DNA of 64,000 nucleotides from UBA8106 sp964569695 (lineage in GTDB: Bacteria > Acidobacteriota > Vicinamibacteria > Vicinamibacterales > UBA823): NCBI GenBank assembly GCA_964569695.1, contig CAZMUA010000001.1, positions 99,923 through 163,922 of the forward strand, read 5' to 3'. A program made the translations under genes and the position numbers. Shown one piece after another: positions 8,091 through 16,744 of this stretch (the first letter of the stretch is position 1; the number at the start of each line of letters is the position of its first letter). The notes beneath the pieces are model-generated. The model was not told the DNA's origin and did no database searches. It saw only the letters and a list, made by a program, of their open reading frames with translations.

Positions 8091-9843
8091 CCTACCTGCG
8101 GCTGCCGTACGGATTCCATTGCTACGACTGCGACGATGGCTGTTTATAAGCTTGGTCGTAGTGACGGTGCTTAGTGGGCTTGGGGGCATGTTCGACATCA
8201 TGCTGGGCAGTGGCTTCACTGTTTTGGAGGGCGTGATCCTGGTCCTGTTTGCTCTGACCTTCGGTTGGATTGCGATCGCGTTCTGGAATGCCATCATCGG
8301 ATGGGTGCTGTGTCTATTCAAGCGCGATCCCCTCTCGCTGGCGCGCGTATCTCGTACCGGGTTACCGGACACACCGCTCACCAGTACCACGGCACTGGTG
8401 ATGCCGATCAATCACGAGGATCCCGAACAGGTGATGGCTGGTATCGCAATCATGGTGCAGTCGGTGAATCGTACCGGCCACGGTGCACAGTTCGATCTCT
8501 TTCTCTTGAGTGATACACGTGACCCGGGCATCGTCCGCCAGGAAGAAACCGCGTGGGCAGCCTTGCGCCAATCCATCTCTGGCCCAGTGACGCTTACTTA
8601 TCGTCGCCGGCCTGTGAACCATGGTCGCAAGGCTGGCAACATCGCCGACTTTTGTCGTGAGTGGGGTGCCCATTACGACTATATGGTGGTGTTGGATGCC
8701 GACAGCATCATGACCGGACCGACGCTCGTCGCGTTGGTGCGGCAAATGGAAGCGAACCCGCAGGCGGGTCTGGTGCAAACCGTCCCGATTCCCGCGCGCC
8801 GACGCACGCTGTTCGGACGGTTTATCCAGTTTGCTGCGAGTCTCTACTCTCCCATGCTGGCCGCGGGCCAAAGTTTCTGGCAGGGCGACGCCGCAAATTA
8901 CTGGGGGCATAATGCCATCGTCCGCGTGCAGGCGTTTACCGACTGCTGCCGGTTACCCGTGTTGTCGGGTGTGCCGCCGTTTGGTGGCCCCATTCTCAGT
9001 CACGACTTTGTTGAGGCGGCCCTTCTGCGTCAAGGCGGCTGGCACGTGTACCTGGCGCCGGCGCTGGGTGGCAGCTACGAAGACGTCCCGAGTAATCTGG
9101 TCGAATATGTCAAGCGTGACCGACGGTGGACGCAAGGCAGTCTGCAGCATCTCCGATTGCTGCCGCGCCGCGGTCTGCACATGGTCAGTCGCTGTCACTT
9201 TGTGCAGGGAGCAATGGGGTATGTGTCTTCGCTCCTCTGGTTACTGATGTTGCTGGCGAGTACGGCTTACGTGCTTCTACCGACACTGGCAGCTGGACCA
9301 GTCATAGATGTGAGCGCATGGTCGCCGTGGTTGATCATTTGGCGGCCGAATCAGTGGCTGTCGTTGTTGGCCGTCACACTCGTCCTTTTGTTTATGCCGA
9401 AACTGTTAGCGCTCAGCCTCGCACTGGTTCGTCAATCCGCTGCCTATGGAGGACCGGTGCGTTTGGTCTGCAGTGCACTGTTGGAGATGGTGTTTGCTGT
9501 GGTCCTGGCGCCGGTGATGATGCTGTATCACACACGCGGAGTGCTCAGTGTGTTAACCGGACACACGATTACCTGGGACCCGCAGGTACGTGACGACCAG
9601 ACGCTCGGCTGGAGACGTGCGTGGACGAGGACGTGGGGGATTACACTCATCGGGCTGGTGTGGGCGAGTGCGACGGGGTATTCGAGTCCGGTCTTTTTTG
9701 TGTGGCTCATGCCGATCTTTATCGGTCTGCTGTGTGCTGTTCCCCTCACGCACTGGTCCAGCAGTCAGGCGTTGGGTGACTGGACGCGTCGTTGGGGACT
9801 GTTGGCTGTGCCGTCCGAGACCGAGTCTAGCCGTGAACGTTAG
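8062..9843 (+). CDS. opgH: Glucans biosynthesis glucosyltransferase OpgH/MdoH
   Basis: This is an integral-membrane family-2 glucosyltransferase that makes the linear glucan of osmoregulated periplasmic glucans from UDP-glucose. Two N-terminal membrane helices come first (LFISLVVVTVLSGLGGMF and VILVLFALTFGWIAIAFW). The GT2 domain follows, with VVLDADSIMTGPTL (about residue 210), SHDFVEAALLRQGGWHVY, and the Q/RxxRW-type RDRRWTQGSLQHL (about residue 353). Several C-terminal helices complete it. It is 593 residues, much shorter than the 847 of E. coli and lacking that protein's long N-terminal extension. The ATG at 8062 overlaps opgG by 29 bases; an in-frame GTG lies at 8047. The gene ends 4 bases inside the converging NosR-like gene. 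Confidence 0.9.
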   Translation: MSGTPTTSTNLPAAAVRIPLLRLRRWLFISLVVVTVLSGLGGMFDIMLGSGFTVLEGVILVLFALTFGWIAIAFWNAIIGWVLCLFKRDPLSLARVSRTGLPDTPLTSTTALVMPINHEDPEQVMAGIAIMVQSVNRTGHGAQFDLFLLSDTRDPGIVRQEETAWAALRQSISGPVTLTYRRRPVNHGRKAGNIADFCREWGAHYDYMVVLDADSIMTGPTLVALVRQMEANPQAGLVQTVPIPARRRTLFGRFIQFAASLYSPMLAAGQSFWQGDAANYWGHNAIVRVQAFTDCCRLPVLSGVPPFGGPILSHDFVEAALLRQGGWHVYLAPALGGSYEDVPSNLVEYVKRDRRWTQGSLQHLRLLPRRGLHMVSRCHFVQGAMGYVSSLLWLLMLLASTAYVLLPTLAAGPVIDVSAWSPWLIIWRPNQWLSLLAVTLVLLFMPKLLALSLALVRQSAAYGGPVRLVCSALLEMVFAVVLAPVMMLYHTRGVLSVLTGHTITWDPQVRDDQTLGWRRAWTRTWGITLIGLVWASATGYSSPVFFVWLMPIFIGLLCAVPLTHWSSSQALGDWTRRWGLLAVPSETESSRER

Positions 9844-10805
9844 GGCGAGTTTTTCCGCAGCATGATCCAGTGCACGCATTTCTGCTGGTCGTCATAAATT
9901 CGCTCGCAGTCGTCACAACGCACGCACTCAGCAACGGAGATGCGGGGTCCATCAATTGCTCCCCATTCACATGCGTGTTCACAAATCTTGCAGGTGTTGC
10001 ATTCGCGCCAGCGTTTAATGCGAAAGACCGTTAACTGGGACAAAATGCCGAGTGCGGCCCCCACTGAACAGAAGTATCGACAGTAAAGGTTGCGGACAAA
10101 CACGGTGGCAAGTAACAGGAGCGTTAACAGCGTCCACATCACCGTGGTGCCGTTCAACGTGAACATCCAGAACGGTTCCACATACCGATAGATGAGAAAG
10201 TCACCGCTTGTAAAGTAGTACACCAACACGGCGACGAGAATGACGTACTTCAAATAGATCGCACGCCGATCGAACCAGGCTGGCGGTTCGATGCGCCACC
10301 GCGGGGGCACAATACGATCCAGCAATTGTGTGAGCGCGCCAAAGGCGCATAGCCGCCCGCAATACAGCCGTCCCCACAGAATGGTTGAGACAACGGTAAA
10401 CCCGATCAACAGATACCACGGCACGCCATGCCGGAAGGTCGGAAGGTTACCCTCGAGAATCGCAAAAATATTAACGATCGATACCAGGCTTGATTTGGCA
10501 AACCCGAGATACCCGATGACGAGGACAAAGACCCCATACTTGAGCCACACCTGTTGTGTAACGAAACTAACGAGCGCAATTCCCAGCACGAGGACAAGCC
10601 CTCCAATGTCGATGAGCTCGTCGGTGGTCATCGACGTGACGGAGTCTTGCGCTTCGTCTTCTTCCATCAAGGCGGTCAGTTCGTCTAACGACAGGGTCGC
10701 CGGTTGATCTCCTGGTCCTGATTGCGCCAACACATCTGGTGACAGAGCACCAGCACCAAGGACGATGAGCCAGACGAGTGAGATGAGCACACGACTAACA
10801 GTCAT
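9840..10805 (-). CDS. NosR/NapH-like polyferredoxin membrane protein
   Basis: This 321-residue protein has an N-terminal signal or helix, about five further membrane helices and a C-terminal iron-sulfur domain. GRLYCGRLCAFGALTQLL and RNLYCRYFCSVGAALGIL are NapH/NosR-type C-x3-C signatures, although the proline that usually follows the second Cys is A or S here. The tail has a complete CNTCKICEHAC cluster motif and a second, irregular CVRCDDC with its fourth Cys about nine residues later. It corresponds to the C-terminal half of NosR. The FMN-binding half is the separate upstream gene, overlapping by ATGA. The likely role is passing quinol electrons across the membrane to a flavin domain outside. 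No nosZ is in the window. Confidence 0.85.
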   Translation of the reverse strand: MTVSRVLISLVWLIVLGAGALSPDVLAQSGPGDQPATLSLDELTALMEEDEAQDSVTSMTTDELIDIGGLVLVLGIALVSFVTQQVWLKYGVFVLVIGYLGFAKSSLVSIVNIFAILEGNLPTFRHGVPWYLLIGFTVVSTILWGRLYCGRLCAFGALTQLLDRIVPPRWRIEPPAWFDRRAIYLKYVILVAVLVYYFTSGDFLIYRYVEPFWMFTLNGTTVMWTLLTLLLLATVFVRNLYCRYFCSVGAALGILSQLTVFRIKRWRECNTCKICEHACEWGAIDGPRISVAECVRCDDCERIYDDQQKCVHWIMLRKNSP

Positions 10806-11374
10806 GGCGACGGCTCGGTCTGACGGCTCTGCAGGTAGGCGCGCATCATCCGACGGGACCCGCGCCGGACGGCATCGGTTGCCGCACGGACCGTAATAGT
10901 CGCTCCTGACACGGTGTCGATATCGGTGCCGACGTGAAACATTTGGCGGACATGTTTTCCAATAAACTGGCGCTGGAAGACTGGTTGTTCGATGGACCGG
11001 GACCCGTACGGTTCTTGATGGTCAATCACAGTGACCCCGCGCAACGATCCGGTCAAATCCAGACCAACCATCATATTGATCGGTCCAGAATAGCCTGTCA
11101 CTCTGGCGCCGACCTCTTCACTAAAAAACGCAAGTCCCACGAGCACGGTCCCGTCCGAGGGGTGTTCCTGATAGGCAAGAAAATATGGGTAAACGCCGGT
11201 CTCATGAGTAAAGGTGTCCGCGTCTGGGAGTACCTTGTGCAGATCCGTCAAATGGGGTGCCACATCCTGCCTGACGGTCTGTCCGCCGAGTAGGGCTTCT
11301 GCGTGGAACAGTAAGCCGCACGCGGTGATTCCGACGACGATAACGAACACATGTTTTACGATAGGGTAGCTCAT
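10802..11374 (-). CDS. Exported FMN-binding (flavinylated) protein, NosR N-domain/RnfG-like
   Basis: This 190-residue protein starts with an N-terminal signal/anchor (HVFVIVVGITACGLLFHA) and has an FMN-binding domain ending in DTVSGATIT near residues 151-159. The S-G-A-T motif is where ApbE attaches FMN covalently to the threonine. GYSGPINMMVGLDLTG is also typical of the fold. A longer frame reaches 11533, but the ATG at 11374 gives a proper signal peptide and leaves room for the divergent oxidoreductase promoter. It overlaps the polyferredoxin gene by 4 bases. Together they form a split NosR-type extracytoplasmic electron-transfer module. The electron acceptor is not encoded here. Confidence 0.85.
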   Translation of the reverse strand: MSYPIVKHVFVIVVGITACGLLFHAEALLGGQTVRQDVAPHLTDLHKVLPDADTFTHETGVYPYFLAYQEHPSDGTVLVGLAFFSEEVGARVTGYSGPINMMVGLDLTGSLRGVTVIDHQEPYGSRSIEQPVFQRQFIGKHVRQMFHVGTDIDTVSGATITVRAATDAVRRGSRRMMRAYLQSRQTEPSP

Positions 11375-11465
11375 ACAGTCCGAAGGACCTTCCCCGCACG
11401 CGACCGTGCGTGGATTCAGTCTGTGGGGATTGTATGCCAAGACTTGTGACGAACGAAAAGGCGAC

Positions 11466-12461
11466 ATGACAAGAATTCGCTGGGGTGTGCTCAGTACGGC
11501 CAAGATTGGACTCGCTAAAGTCATCCCGGCCATCCAGGCGGGGACATGTGGCGAGGTTACAGCTATTAGTTCCCGACACCTCGCGACCGCGCAGGCCGCC
11601 GCGGCAGACCTTGGTCTCCAGAAATTTTATGGATCGTATGATGCGTTACTGGCCGATCCGGAGATTGATGCGGTGTACAATCCGCTACCGAATCATCAGC
11701 ACGTCTCTTGGTCAATCAAGGCGCTCGAAGCCGGCAAACATGTTCTCTGTGAAAAACCGATTGGCATCACTGCCGAAGATGGGCAACGGTTGTTAACTGC
11801 AACGCGACGCTTTCCGCAGCTCAAGGTGATGGAAGCGTTTATGTATCGGCATCATCCGCAATGGCAACATGCGTACGAGTTGGTGCACACGGAGGCCATT
11901 GGTTCTTTACGGTCCATCCAGACGGTGTTTAGTTATTTCAATAACGACACTGCGGATATTCGGAATCAGGCAGCACTTGGGGGTGGCGCCTTGCTCGACA
12001 TTGGCTGTTATCCGGTGTCGCTTTCCCGCTGGCTTTTTGCGGCTGAACCGCAGCGTGTGTTCGGCGTCATTGATCGGGACCCGCGGTTTGAGACGGACCG
12101 ACACACGTCGGCGGTCTTGGAGTTTCCTGCTGGGACTTCAACGTTGCTCTGTTCGACACAGCAAGCGCCGTATCAGCGGGTCCAGATTCTAGGTGAACGG
12201 GGAAGCATCGAGATTGAAATTCCTTTTAACGCACCGCCCGATCGTCCGTGTCGGCTGTGGTGGACTCAGGCGGATGGAACCCGAGAGGAGGTTCGCTTCG
12301 AGGTGTGTGATCAATACACAATTCAGGCGGAATTGTTCGCCGAAGCGATCTTGCAGGATATAGTGGTACCCACACCGCTCGAAGACGCCATCCTGAACAT
12401 GCGGGTCCTCGATGCGATTGTCCGCAGTGCGACCCGTGAGACTTGGGAACAAGTGTCTTGA
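11466..12461 (+). CDS. Gfo/Idh/MocA-family NAD(P)-dependent oxidoreductase
   Basis: This 331-residue two-domain dehydrogenase has an N-terminal Rossmann start WGVLSTAKIGLAKVIPAI and the nucleotide-binding helix, followed by the family motif AGKHVLCEKPIGITAEDG with the catalytic lysine (E-K-P) near residue 93. GGGALLDIGCYPVSLSRWLF in the C-terminal domain is the D-x-G-x-Y/C-P signature of the Gfo/Idh/MocA family, closest in style to xylose/trans-dihydrodiol dehydrogenases. A longer frame opens at 11406. ATG at 11466 is chosen because it begins directly before the Rossmann strand and leaves the divergent promoter free. The substrate is probably a sugar or cyclitol and is not determinable here. 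Confidence 0.85.
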   Translation: MTRIRWGVLSTAKIGLAKVIPAIQAGTCGEVTAISSRHLATAQAAAADLGLQKFYGSYDALLADPEIDAVYNPLPNHQHVSWSIKALEAGKHVLCEKPIGITAEDGQRLLTATRRFPQLKVMEAFMYRHHPQWQHAYELVHTEAIGSLRSIQTVFSYFNNDTADIRNQAALGGGALLDIGCYPVSLSRWLFAAEPQRVFGVIDRDPRFETDRHTSAVLEFPAGTSTLLCSTQQAPYQRVQILGERGSIEIEIPFNAPPDRPCRLWWTQADGTREEVRFEVCDQYTIQAELFAEAILQDIVVPTPLEDAILNMRVLDAIVRSATRETWEQVS

Positions 12462-12501
12462 GGCACTGCGTCACTAATACGATCCCTTGGTGGATCACCG
12501 A

Positions 12502-13917
12502 ATGACCGACAGACAACAGCCCCAACAACAATTTGATCGCCGCGTCGTCGAAGGGCCGCTTGGCCACTCGGTCTGGCTTCTCGCCTGGCCGACCATGGTG
12601 CAAAACATCATCGGAGGACTGCAGGGCGTTGTTGATCAGGTGCTGGTCGGAAACTACGTCGGCCATATTGGCAATGCGGCCATCGGCGTTAGCATGCAGA
12701 TTTTTATCCTGGTGATCGTCTTTGTGGCATCGATCTTTACGGGGATGGCTGTACTCGTGGCCCGCTTTGCTGGTGCGGGTGACGCTGACAAGGTGAACCG
12801 TTCGGTGTACCAGGCTTTCATCGTAGCGATTGGGTTAGCCCTTGGTGTCCTAGCGCCCCTCGGATATTGGACCGCACCCGCCTTGCTGAACGCCATCAAT
12901 GCGGCTCCAGATGTACAAGTCGAAGCCCTGCCCTATATCCGCATCATGTTTGTGTTCAGCTTCGGCATGTTGAGCTTCTTTATGTTTAGTGGGGCGGTGC
13001 GTGCCGCGGGTGACGCCAAAACCCCGATGCGGCTCGGCATCTTAATGACCGGCTTGAATGTGATTTTTAGTGTGGTGCTCATCAGTGGCTTCGGACCTAT
13101 TCCAGCGTTCGGCACGCGTGGGGCTGCCATGGGCAGTGTGTTGGCCAGCGGGATTACCAGTCTAATCTTCGTCTGGCTGTTATTTTCTAACCGGCTCGTA
13201 ATTCGTTTTTCCCGCACGATGGCGTACCGACCAGACTGGCAGATTATTCGGCAACTTTTCCGCTTTGGCTTGCCGGCCGGATTTCAGGGGATCGTGATGA
13301 ACCTTGGGGGACTCTTAATGTTGCGCTTTATCGGCGCCCTTCCGTTTAGCGCGCAGGCGCAGGGCGTCTACTCGGTGGGGTATACCCAGCTATTTTCCCT
13401 GATTACCTGGACCTCGCATGGCCTGTTAGGCGCAGCGACCGTCATGGCAGGGCAGAACCTGGGTGCCGGGCGCCCCGAACGGGCCGTTCGGTCGACCCAC
13501 ATTACCGCGAGCATCGGGTTGGGGCTCGCTGGACTGGTGGGCACCGCCTTCATCTTCATCCCCGAATCACTGCTGGCACTGTTCGGGATGACCGACGGCC
13601 CATTGGTTGCTCTGGGACGGGAACTGCTGTGGTACCTTGCCATCTCTGGTTTGTTTGTAACGGTCGCGATGAGTTACACCGGGGCCCTTCAGGGGACGGG
13701 TGACACACGAGGCCCATTTTATATCTCGATCGTATCGCAACTGATTGTCCCGGTGGGATTGTGTACGGTTCTGCAAGCCACACGCGGGCTTGAGTCATCC
13801 GACATTTGGCTCGCCATCGTACTCGGCCACATGACTCGGTGTCTGTTGAGCATCCTGCGATTCCGCCAGGGGCACTGGCGCCGCATCGCCGTCGATATCG
13901 GGCCGACGCACTCCTGA
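12502..13917 (+). CDS. MATE-family multidrug/Na+ antiporter
   Basis: This 471-residue inner-membrane protein has twelve predicted helices in two homologous halves. LGHSVWLLAWPTMVQNIIGGLQGVVDQ (first 20 residues: LGHSVWLLAWPTMVQNIIGG) and FGLPAGFQGIVMNLGG are the matching starts of the N and C halves. GAVRAAGDAKTPM and GALQGTGDTRGP are the repeated MATE signature after helices 4 and 10. It should export cationic organic compounds with Na+ or H+. ATG at 12502 has GGTGG about 9 bases upstream; TTG/GTG alternatives lie 12-15 bases before it. It sits 40 bases after the Gfo/Idh/MocA gene, probably in the same transcript. Its last 123 bases overlap the converging PIG-L gene. Confidence 0.9.
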   Translation: MTDRQQPQQQFDRRVVEGPLGHSVWLLAWPTMVQNIIGGLQGVVDQVLVGNYVGHIGNAAIGVSMQIFILVIVFVASIFTGMAVLVARFAGAGDADKVNRSVYQAFIVAIGLALGVLAPLGYWTAPALLNAINAAPDVQVEALPYIRIMFVFSFGMLSFFMFSGAVRAAGDAKTPMRLGILMTGLNVIFSVVLISGFGPIPAFGTRGAAMGSVLASGITSLIFVWLLFSNRLVIRFSRTMAYRPDWQIIRQLFRFGLPAGFQGIVMNLGGLLMLRFIGALPFSAQAQGVYSVGYTQLFSLITWTSHGLLGAATVMAGQNLGAGRPERAVRSTHITASIGLGLAGLVGTAFIFIPESLLALFGMTDGPLVALGRELLWYLAISGLFVTVAMSYTGALQGTGDTRGPFYISIVSQLIVPVGLCTVLQATRGLESSDIWLAIVLGHMTRCLLSILRFRQGHWRRIAVDIGPTHS

Positions 13918-16509
13918 CGCACGACGCACCGAAAGTAGATTCGCTAGGATCCGGTACGCACCCGGCACCCCGAACGGGAGTTGTCGGTGCAAGGCGTACG
14001 CGAAGTAGGTATAGTGCCCACGCCCATGCGATGCCATAAGCCAGCCACCCTGTTGCGCAGGCTGCCCAAGGTCGTGGGCCGAGACAATGGGCGTGTAGGC
14101 GGAATCCCAGGCACTCAGGAATTTCGAGCCCCGCTGTTCGACCCACCCGGTGAAGTCGCTGGGGCCAATGCGATTCGGCCAGTGGAGGACCGGATGACCC
14201 GGGGCAAGGACCGTGATCACGGCATCTTCCTCCGTGACTTCCTCTGGCCGAGGCGGCAACTCCGCGGGAAACGGAGCATGGCGATTGGGCACGAACTCCT
14301 GCGTGTTATAAAGAACGACCAGATGCCCGCCGCGCTCGGCGTACTCGAGAAGCCGGTCGTTATGCTGATGGAGATCAGGTCGAACCGCGTAGGCGCGCGT
14401 GCCGACGATAATCGCGTCCAATTGGTCCAGTGCGTCCGTATCCAGATCTGAACCTTCGAGTAGCTGCACGCGTGCACCCAGTTGACGAATCGCTGCGGGG
14501 ATCTCATCGCCAATTCCCATAACGTATCCAACAGTCAGAGTGTCCGGCAGCGTCACCGCCACGTCCCGGAGGACACTCTGCGCGTTGCGAAAGAGATAAC
14601 GCGTTTCTAAATCGCGGTAGGTAATGACTTGGTACCCTTCCCGGTATGTGTGGTTGCCGAGCGTCGCTACGGCCGTAATTGTGTCCGCCGTGTGGCTTGA
14701 GTCGGTCCGGTGGAGTGTGAAGTCGAAACGTTCGTCGACAGGTTGGGAGGCGAGACTGACACGGACAGGGCGTGCCGCCCACCCCGGCGGTACTTGGAGT
14801 GCGAGGGTGCCAGCAGGGGCGGCTGGTCCGGCGCGTTCCACCTCTACGGTTACCGTGACAGTTTCTTGTTCGTGCGGCACGATCGTGACGGCAGGCCTGA
14901 CCGTCAGGCTCACTGCTGGAAGCACCTGCAACTCCCGGAGCACGTAGCCGTAGGGGAGGTGCGCTTCACGCCGCTGGACCGGCGTACGGATCGTCACCGG
15001 GACACCCTCGACACGAAAGGTTGCAACCGCGATCGCGGTGGCTGCCGCCTCCGCACGAGTGTAATGGTGCTGTATGAGCGAGGTTCTCGAAAATGCAGGA
15101 CGCGACAACTTGCTGTCTGTTCCGATAGTAGTGTGCAGGCGTCGGACAATCATGCCATCAGATGCCTGCAAGGCCTCTGTTGCTGGGACCACTTGCCAAT
15201 CGGACGGACTCTCGATCCGCAGGTCAACATCTGACACAGATGCGAGGTTCGATCCCTCAAGTGTTAAGTCGATCGCGATGGTTTGACCTGGCACCACAGC
15301 TGCCAATGTAGTCGGGGTGCCTGATGCTGTGTGCGGGGGCACGGCAAGAGCGACTAGGTTGAGCCCAAGTGCTGCATGAAGCGCCTGCTCAAATTGTTGC
15401 ACCTTGGTTCGAAGGAGGAACACGGCGTCCGTCTCAGACGCGAGGTTCGTTAACAGCGCTCGTGTTCCGCGGAGTCCCGCCGCGAGTGCTGGCACACTGT
15501 CCGTCGGTTGCTGCATCGTGAAGGCGGCTACCGCTGCTTCGACTTGGGCGCCGATTGCGCGCCCCTGTGCGGTCAACTCAGGTGAGTTCGGCATCCTGGC
15601 CAGTGATGCGAGCGAACCCCAATCGGTCTGCAAATCTTTAAAGAAGCTAGGATGTGTTGCCTCGGAAGATCCGGAGAGTGGCCATAGTTGTTGATAGCGC
15701 CGCACAGCGGGGCCAGGTGTAGCACTTGATCGGCCAGCGTTCTGCGAGCGTTGCAAGCTCAACCCGAGTCGTGCCATTTGTCGGTAGGATCGGCCTAACC
15801 ACGGACTGTGCTGAGTGACGTCAATGGTGACCGCCGCCGGTTCATCGACTCGCACGCCTCCCGCATAGAGCCGACGGGCCTGCCATGGACGCAGACCGTC
15901 CGAGGTCCAGTGCTGCGGAAACCGATCAGGGTCCGCGGCCGCGTGGAAAGCTTCGCGTGTAATTTCGCCGGCGGCGATGTGTTGGCCATGTCCGTCGCGG
16001 CGCTCACCTTGAAACCGAGAAACCACGACGAGCGGTCGATCCTTTCTAATGACGCGAACAACCTGTTCAAGTACGTCGGTTCGGGACCATTGGTTCCAGG
16101 CTTCGGACACGCGCTTGGAATATCCATAGTCGATGGCCGAGGTGAAGTACTGCCGATCAACACCGTAGTACCGATTGGATGCCAACAGTTCTTCCGTGCG
16201 GATTAATCCTAAGGCATCAAAAAGTTCCGAGCCGAGCGCATTGTCGCCCGACTCCCCGCGGGTCAGAGTCAAGAGACTGACGTGAGCACCGAGACCGCGG
16301 CTGAGCCACGTCAACACCCCACCGTGTTCATCGTCTGGATGTGCCGTTGTGTGGAGCACACTGGCGAACGTCCGCAATTTCTGCAGGGCCTGCCAGGTTC
16401 CGGCGGCACCTTGGTCGACTGCGATTCTGTCTGGCTGGGCGCGCAGTGCCGAGACCAGAGTGCCCAGAGTGAGCAATACGAGCGCGGTTCGGAACAATAG
16501 TCTGGTCAT
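13795..16509 (-). CDS. Secreted PIG-L/LmbE-family deacetylase-like protein with C-terminal extra domains
   Basis: This 904-residue exported protein has a signal peptide (LVLLTLGTLVSALRAQ) followed by a PIG-L (LmbE) domain. TTAHPDDEHGGVLTWLSRG is the zinc-binding A-H-P-D-D-E motif near residue 55, with TRGESGDNALG and, later, DGHGQHIAAG, which gives the third zinc ligand. PIG-L enzymes remove acetyl groups from N-acetylglucosamine-type amides. The remaining ~600 residues include beta-sandwich-like segments (VTVTVEVERAGPAAPAG) and, near the end, a GATase/ThuA-like fold (AIIVGTRAY, LVVLYNTQEF, HPVLHWPN). Proteins of this size and layout are common in Acidobacteriota. The start overlaps a possible small upstream gene as ATGA, and the 3' end overlaps the MATE gene by 123 bases. 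Confidence 0.8.
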   Translation of the reverse strand: MTRLLFRTALVLLTLGTLVSALRAQPDRIAVDQGAAGTWQALQKLRTFASVLHTTAHPDDEHGGVLTWLSRGLGAHVSLLTLTRGESGDNALGSELFDALGLIRTEELLASNRYYGVDRQYFTSAIDYGYSKRVSEAWNQWSRTDVLEQVVRVIRKDRPLVVVSRFQGERRDGHGQHIAAGEITREAFHAAADPDRFPQHWTSDGLRPWQARRLYAGGVRVDEPAAVTIDVTQHSPWLGRSYRQMARLGLSLQRSQNAGRSSATPGPAVRRYQQLWPLSGSSEATHPSFFKDLQTDWGSLASLARMPNSPELTAQGRAIGAQVEAAVAAFTMQQPTDSVPALAAGLRGTRALLTNLASETDAVFLLRTKVQQFEQALHAALGLNLVALAVPPHTASGTPTTLAAVVPGQTIAIDLTLEGSNLASVSDVDLRIESPSDWQVVPATEALQASDGMIVRRLHTTIGTDSKLSRPAFSRTSLIQHHYTRAEAAATAIAVATFRVEGVPVTIRTPVQRREAHLPYGYVLRELQVLPAVSLTVRPAVTIVPHEQETVTVTVEVERAGPAAPAGTLALQVPPGWAARPVRVSLASQPVDERFDFTLHRTDSSHTADTITAVATLGNHTYREGYQVITYRDLETRYLFRNAQSVLRDVAVTLPDTLTVGYVMGIGDEIPAAIRQLGARVQLLEGSDLDTDALDQLDAIIVGTRAYAVRPDLHQHNDRLLEYAERGGHLVVLYNTQEFVPNRHAPFPAELPPRPEEVTEEDAVITVLAPGHPVLHWPNRIGPSDFTGWVEQRGSKFLSAWDSAYTPIVSAHDLGQPAQQGGWLMASHGRGHYTYFAYALHRQLPFGVPGAYRILANLLSVRRASGVRRPDIDGDAAPVPLAESQDAQQTPSHVAEYDGEPNVG

Positions 16510-16712
16510 GGCTGGTGGGATCGAGGCCCGACGATATCGCGTCTCGCTACTTGGTGCAACTGCGTGATCTCATCCATCTTTGGCGGGGTTTCTCTCGGTG
16601 CGCGGGGACCAATTTGGATAGCATTAAAGAGGTTCTTGAGATGCCATGCTAGAAATGCATGTGCTGAACATGCAATGATGATCAGTGCGGGAACAGAAAT
16701 GACGTGCCGCAA
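16506..16712 (-). CDS. Possible small membrane protein upstream of the PIG-L gene
   Basis: A leftward frame ends with TGA at 16508-16506, overlapping the PIG-L ATG as ATGA, which is how coupled genes in this genome are arranged. From a TTG at 16712 it encodes about 68 residues with one clear hydrophobic segment (VISVPALIIIACSAHAFLAW) after an Arg-rich start and a polar tail. The true start is unclear: the frame stays open to 16874, but that part lies opposite the PQQ dehydrogenase gene. It is too short to identify. The ATGA coupling and the membrane segment are the only evidence. Confidence 0.3.
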   Translation of the reverse strand: MRHVISVPALIIIACSAHAFLAWHLKNLFNAIQIGPRAPRETPPKMDEITQLHQVARRDIVGPRSHQP

Positions 16713-16744
16713 TGGAGCCCGTCGTGAAAGACCAAACAAGACGA

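Noticed and set aside
8362..8910. A 182-residue leftward frame inside opgH
   Set aside because: It lies wholly antisense to the conserved glycosyltransferase domain and has no recognisable motif.
9840..11374. Denitrification (nos) locus
   Set aside because: Only NosR-like parts are present; nosZ and the maturation genes are missing.
13556..14146. A 196-residue leftward frame across the MATE/PIG-L junction
   Set aside because: It is rich in Arg, Cys and Pro, shows no fold, and two well-supported genes already cover it.
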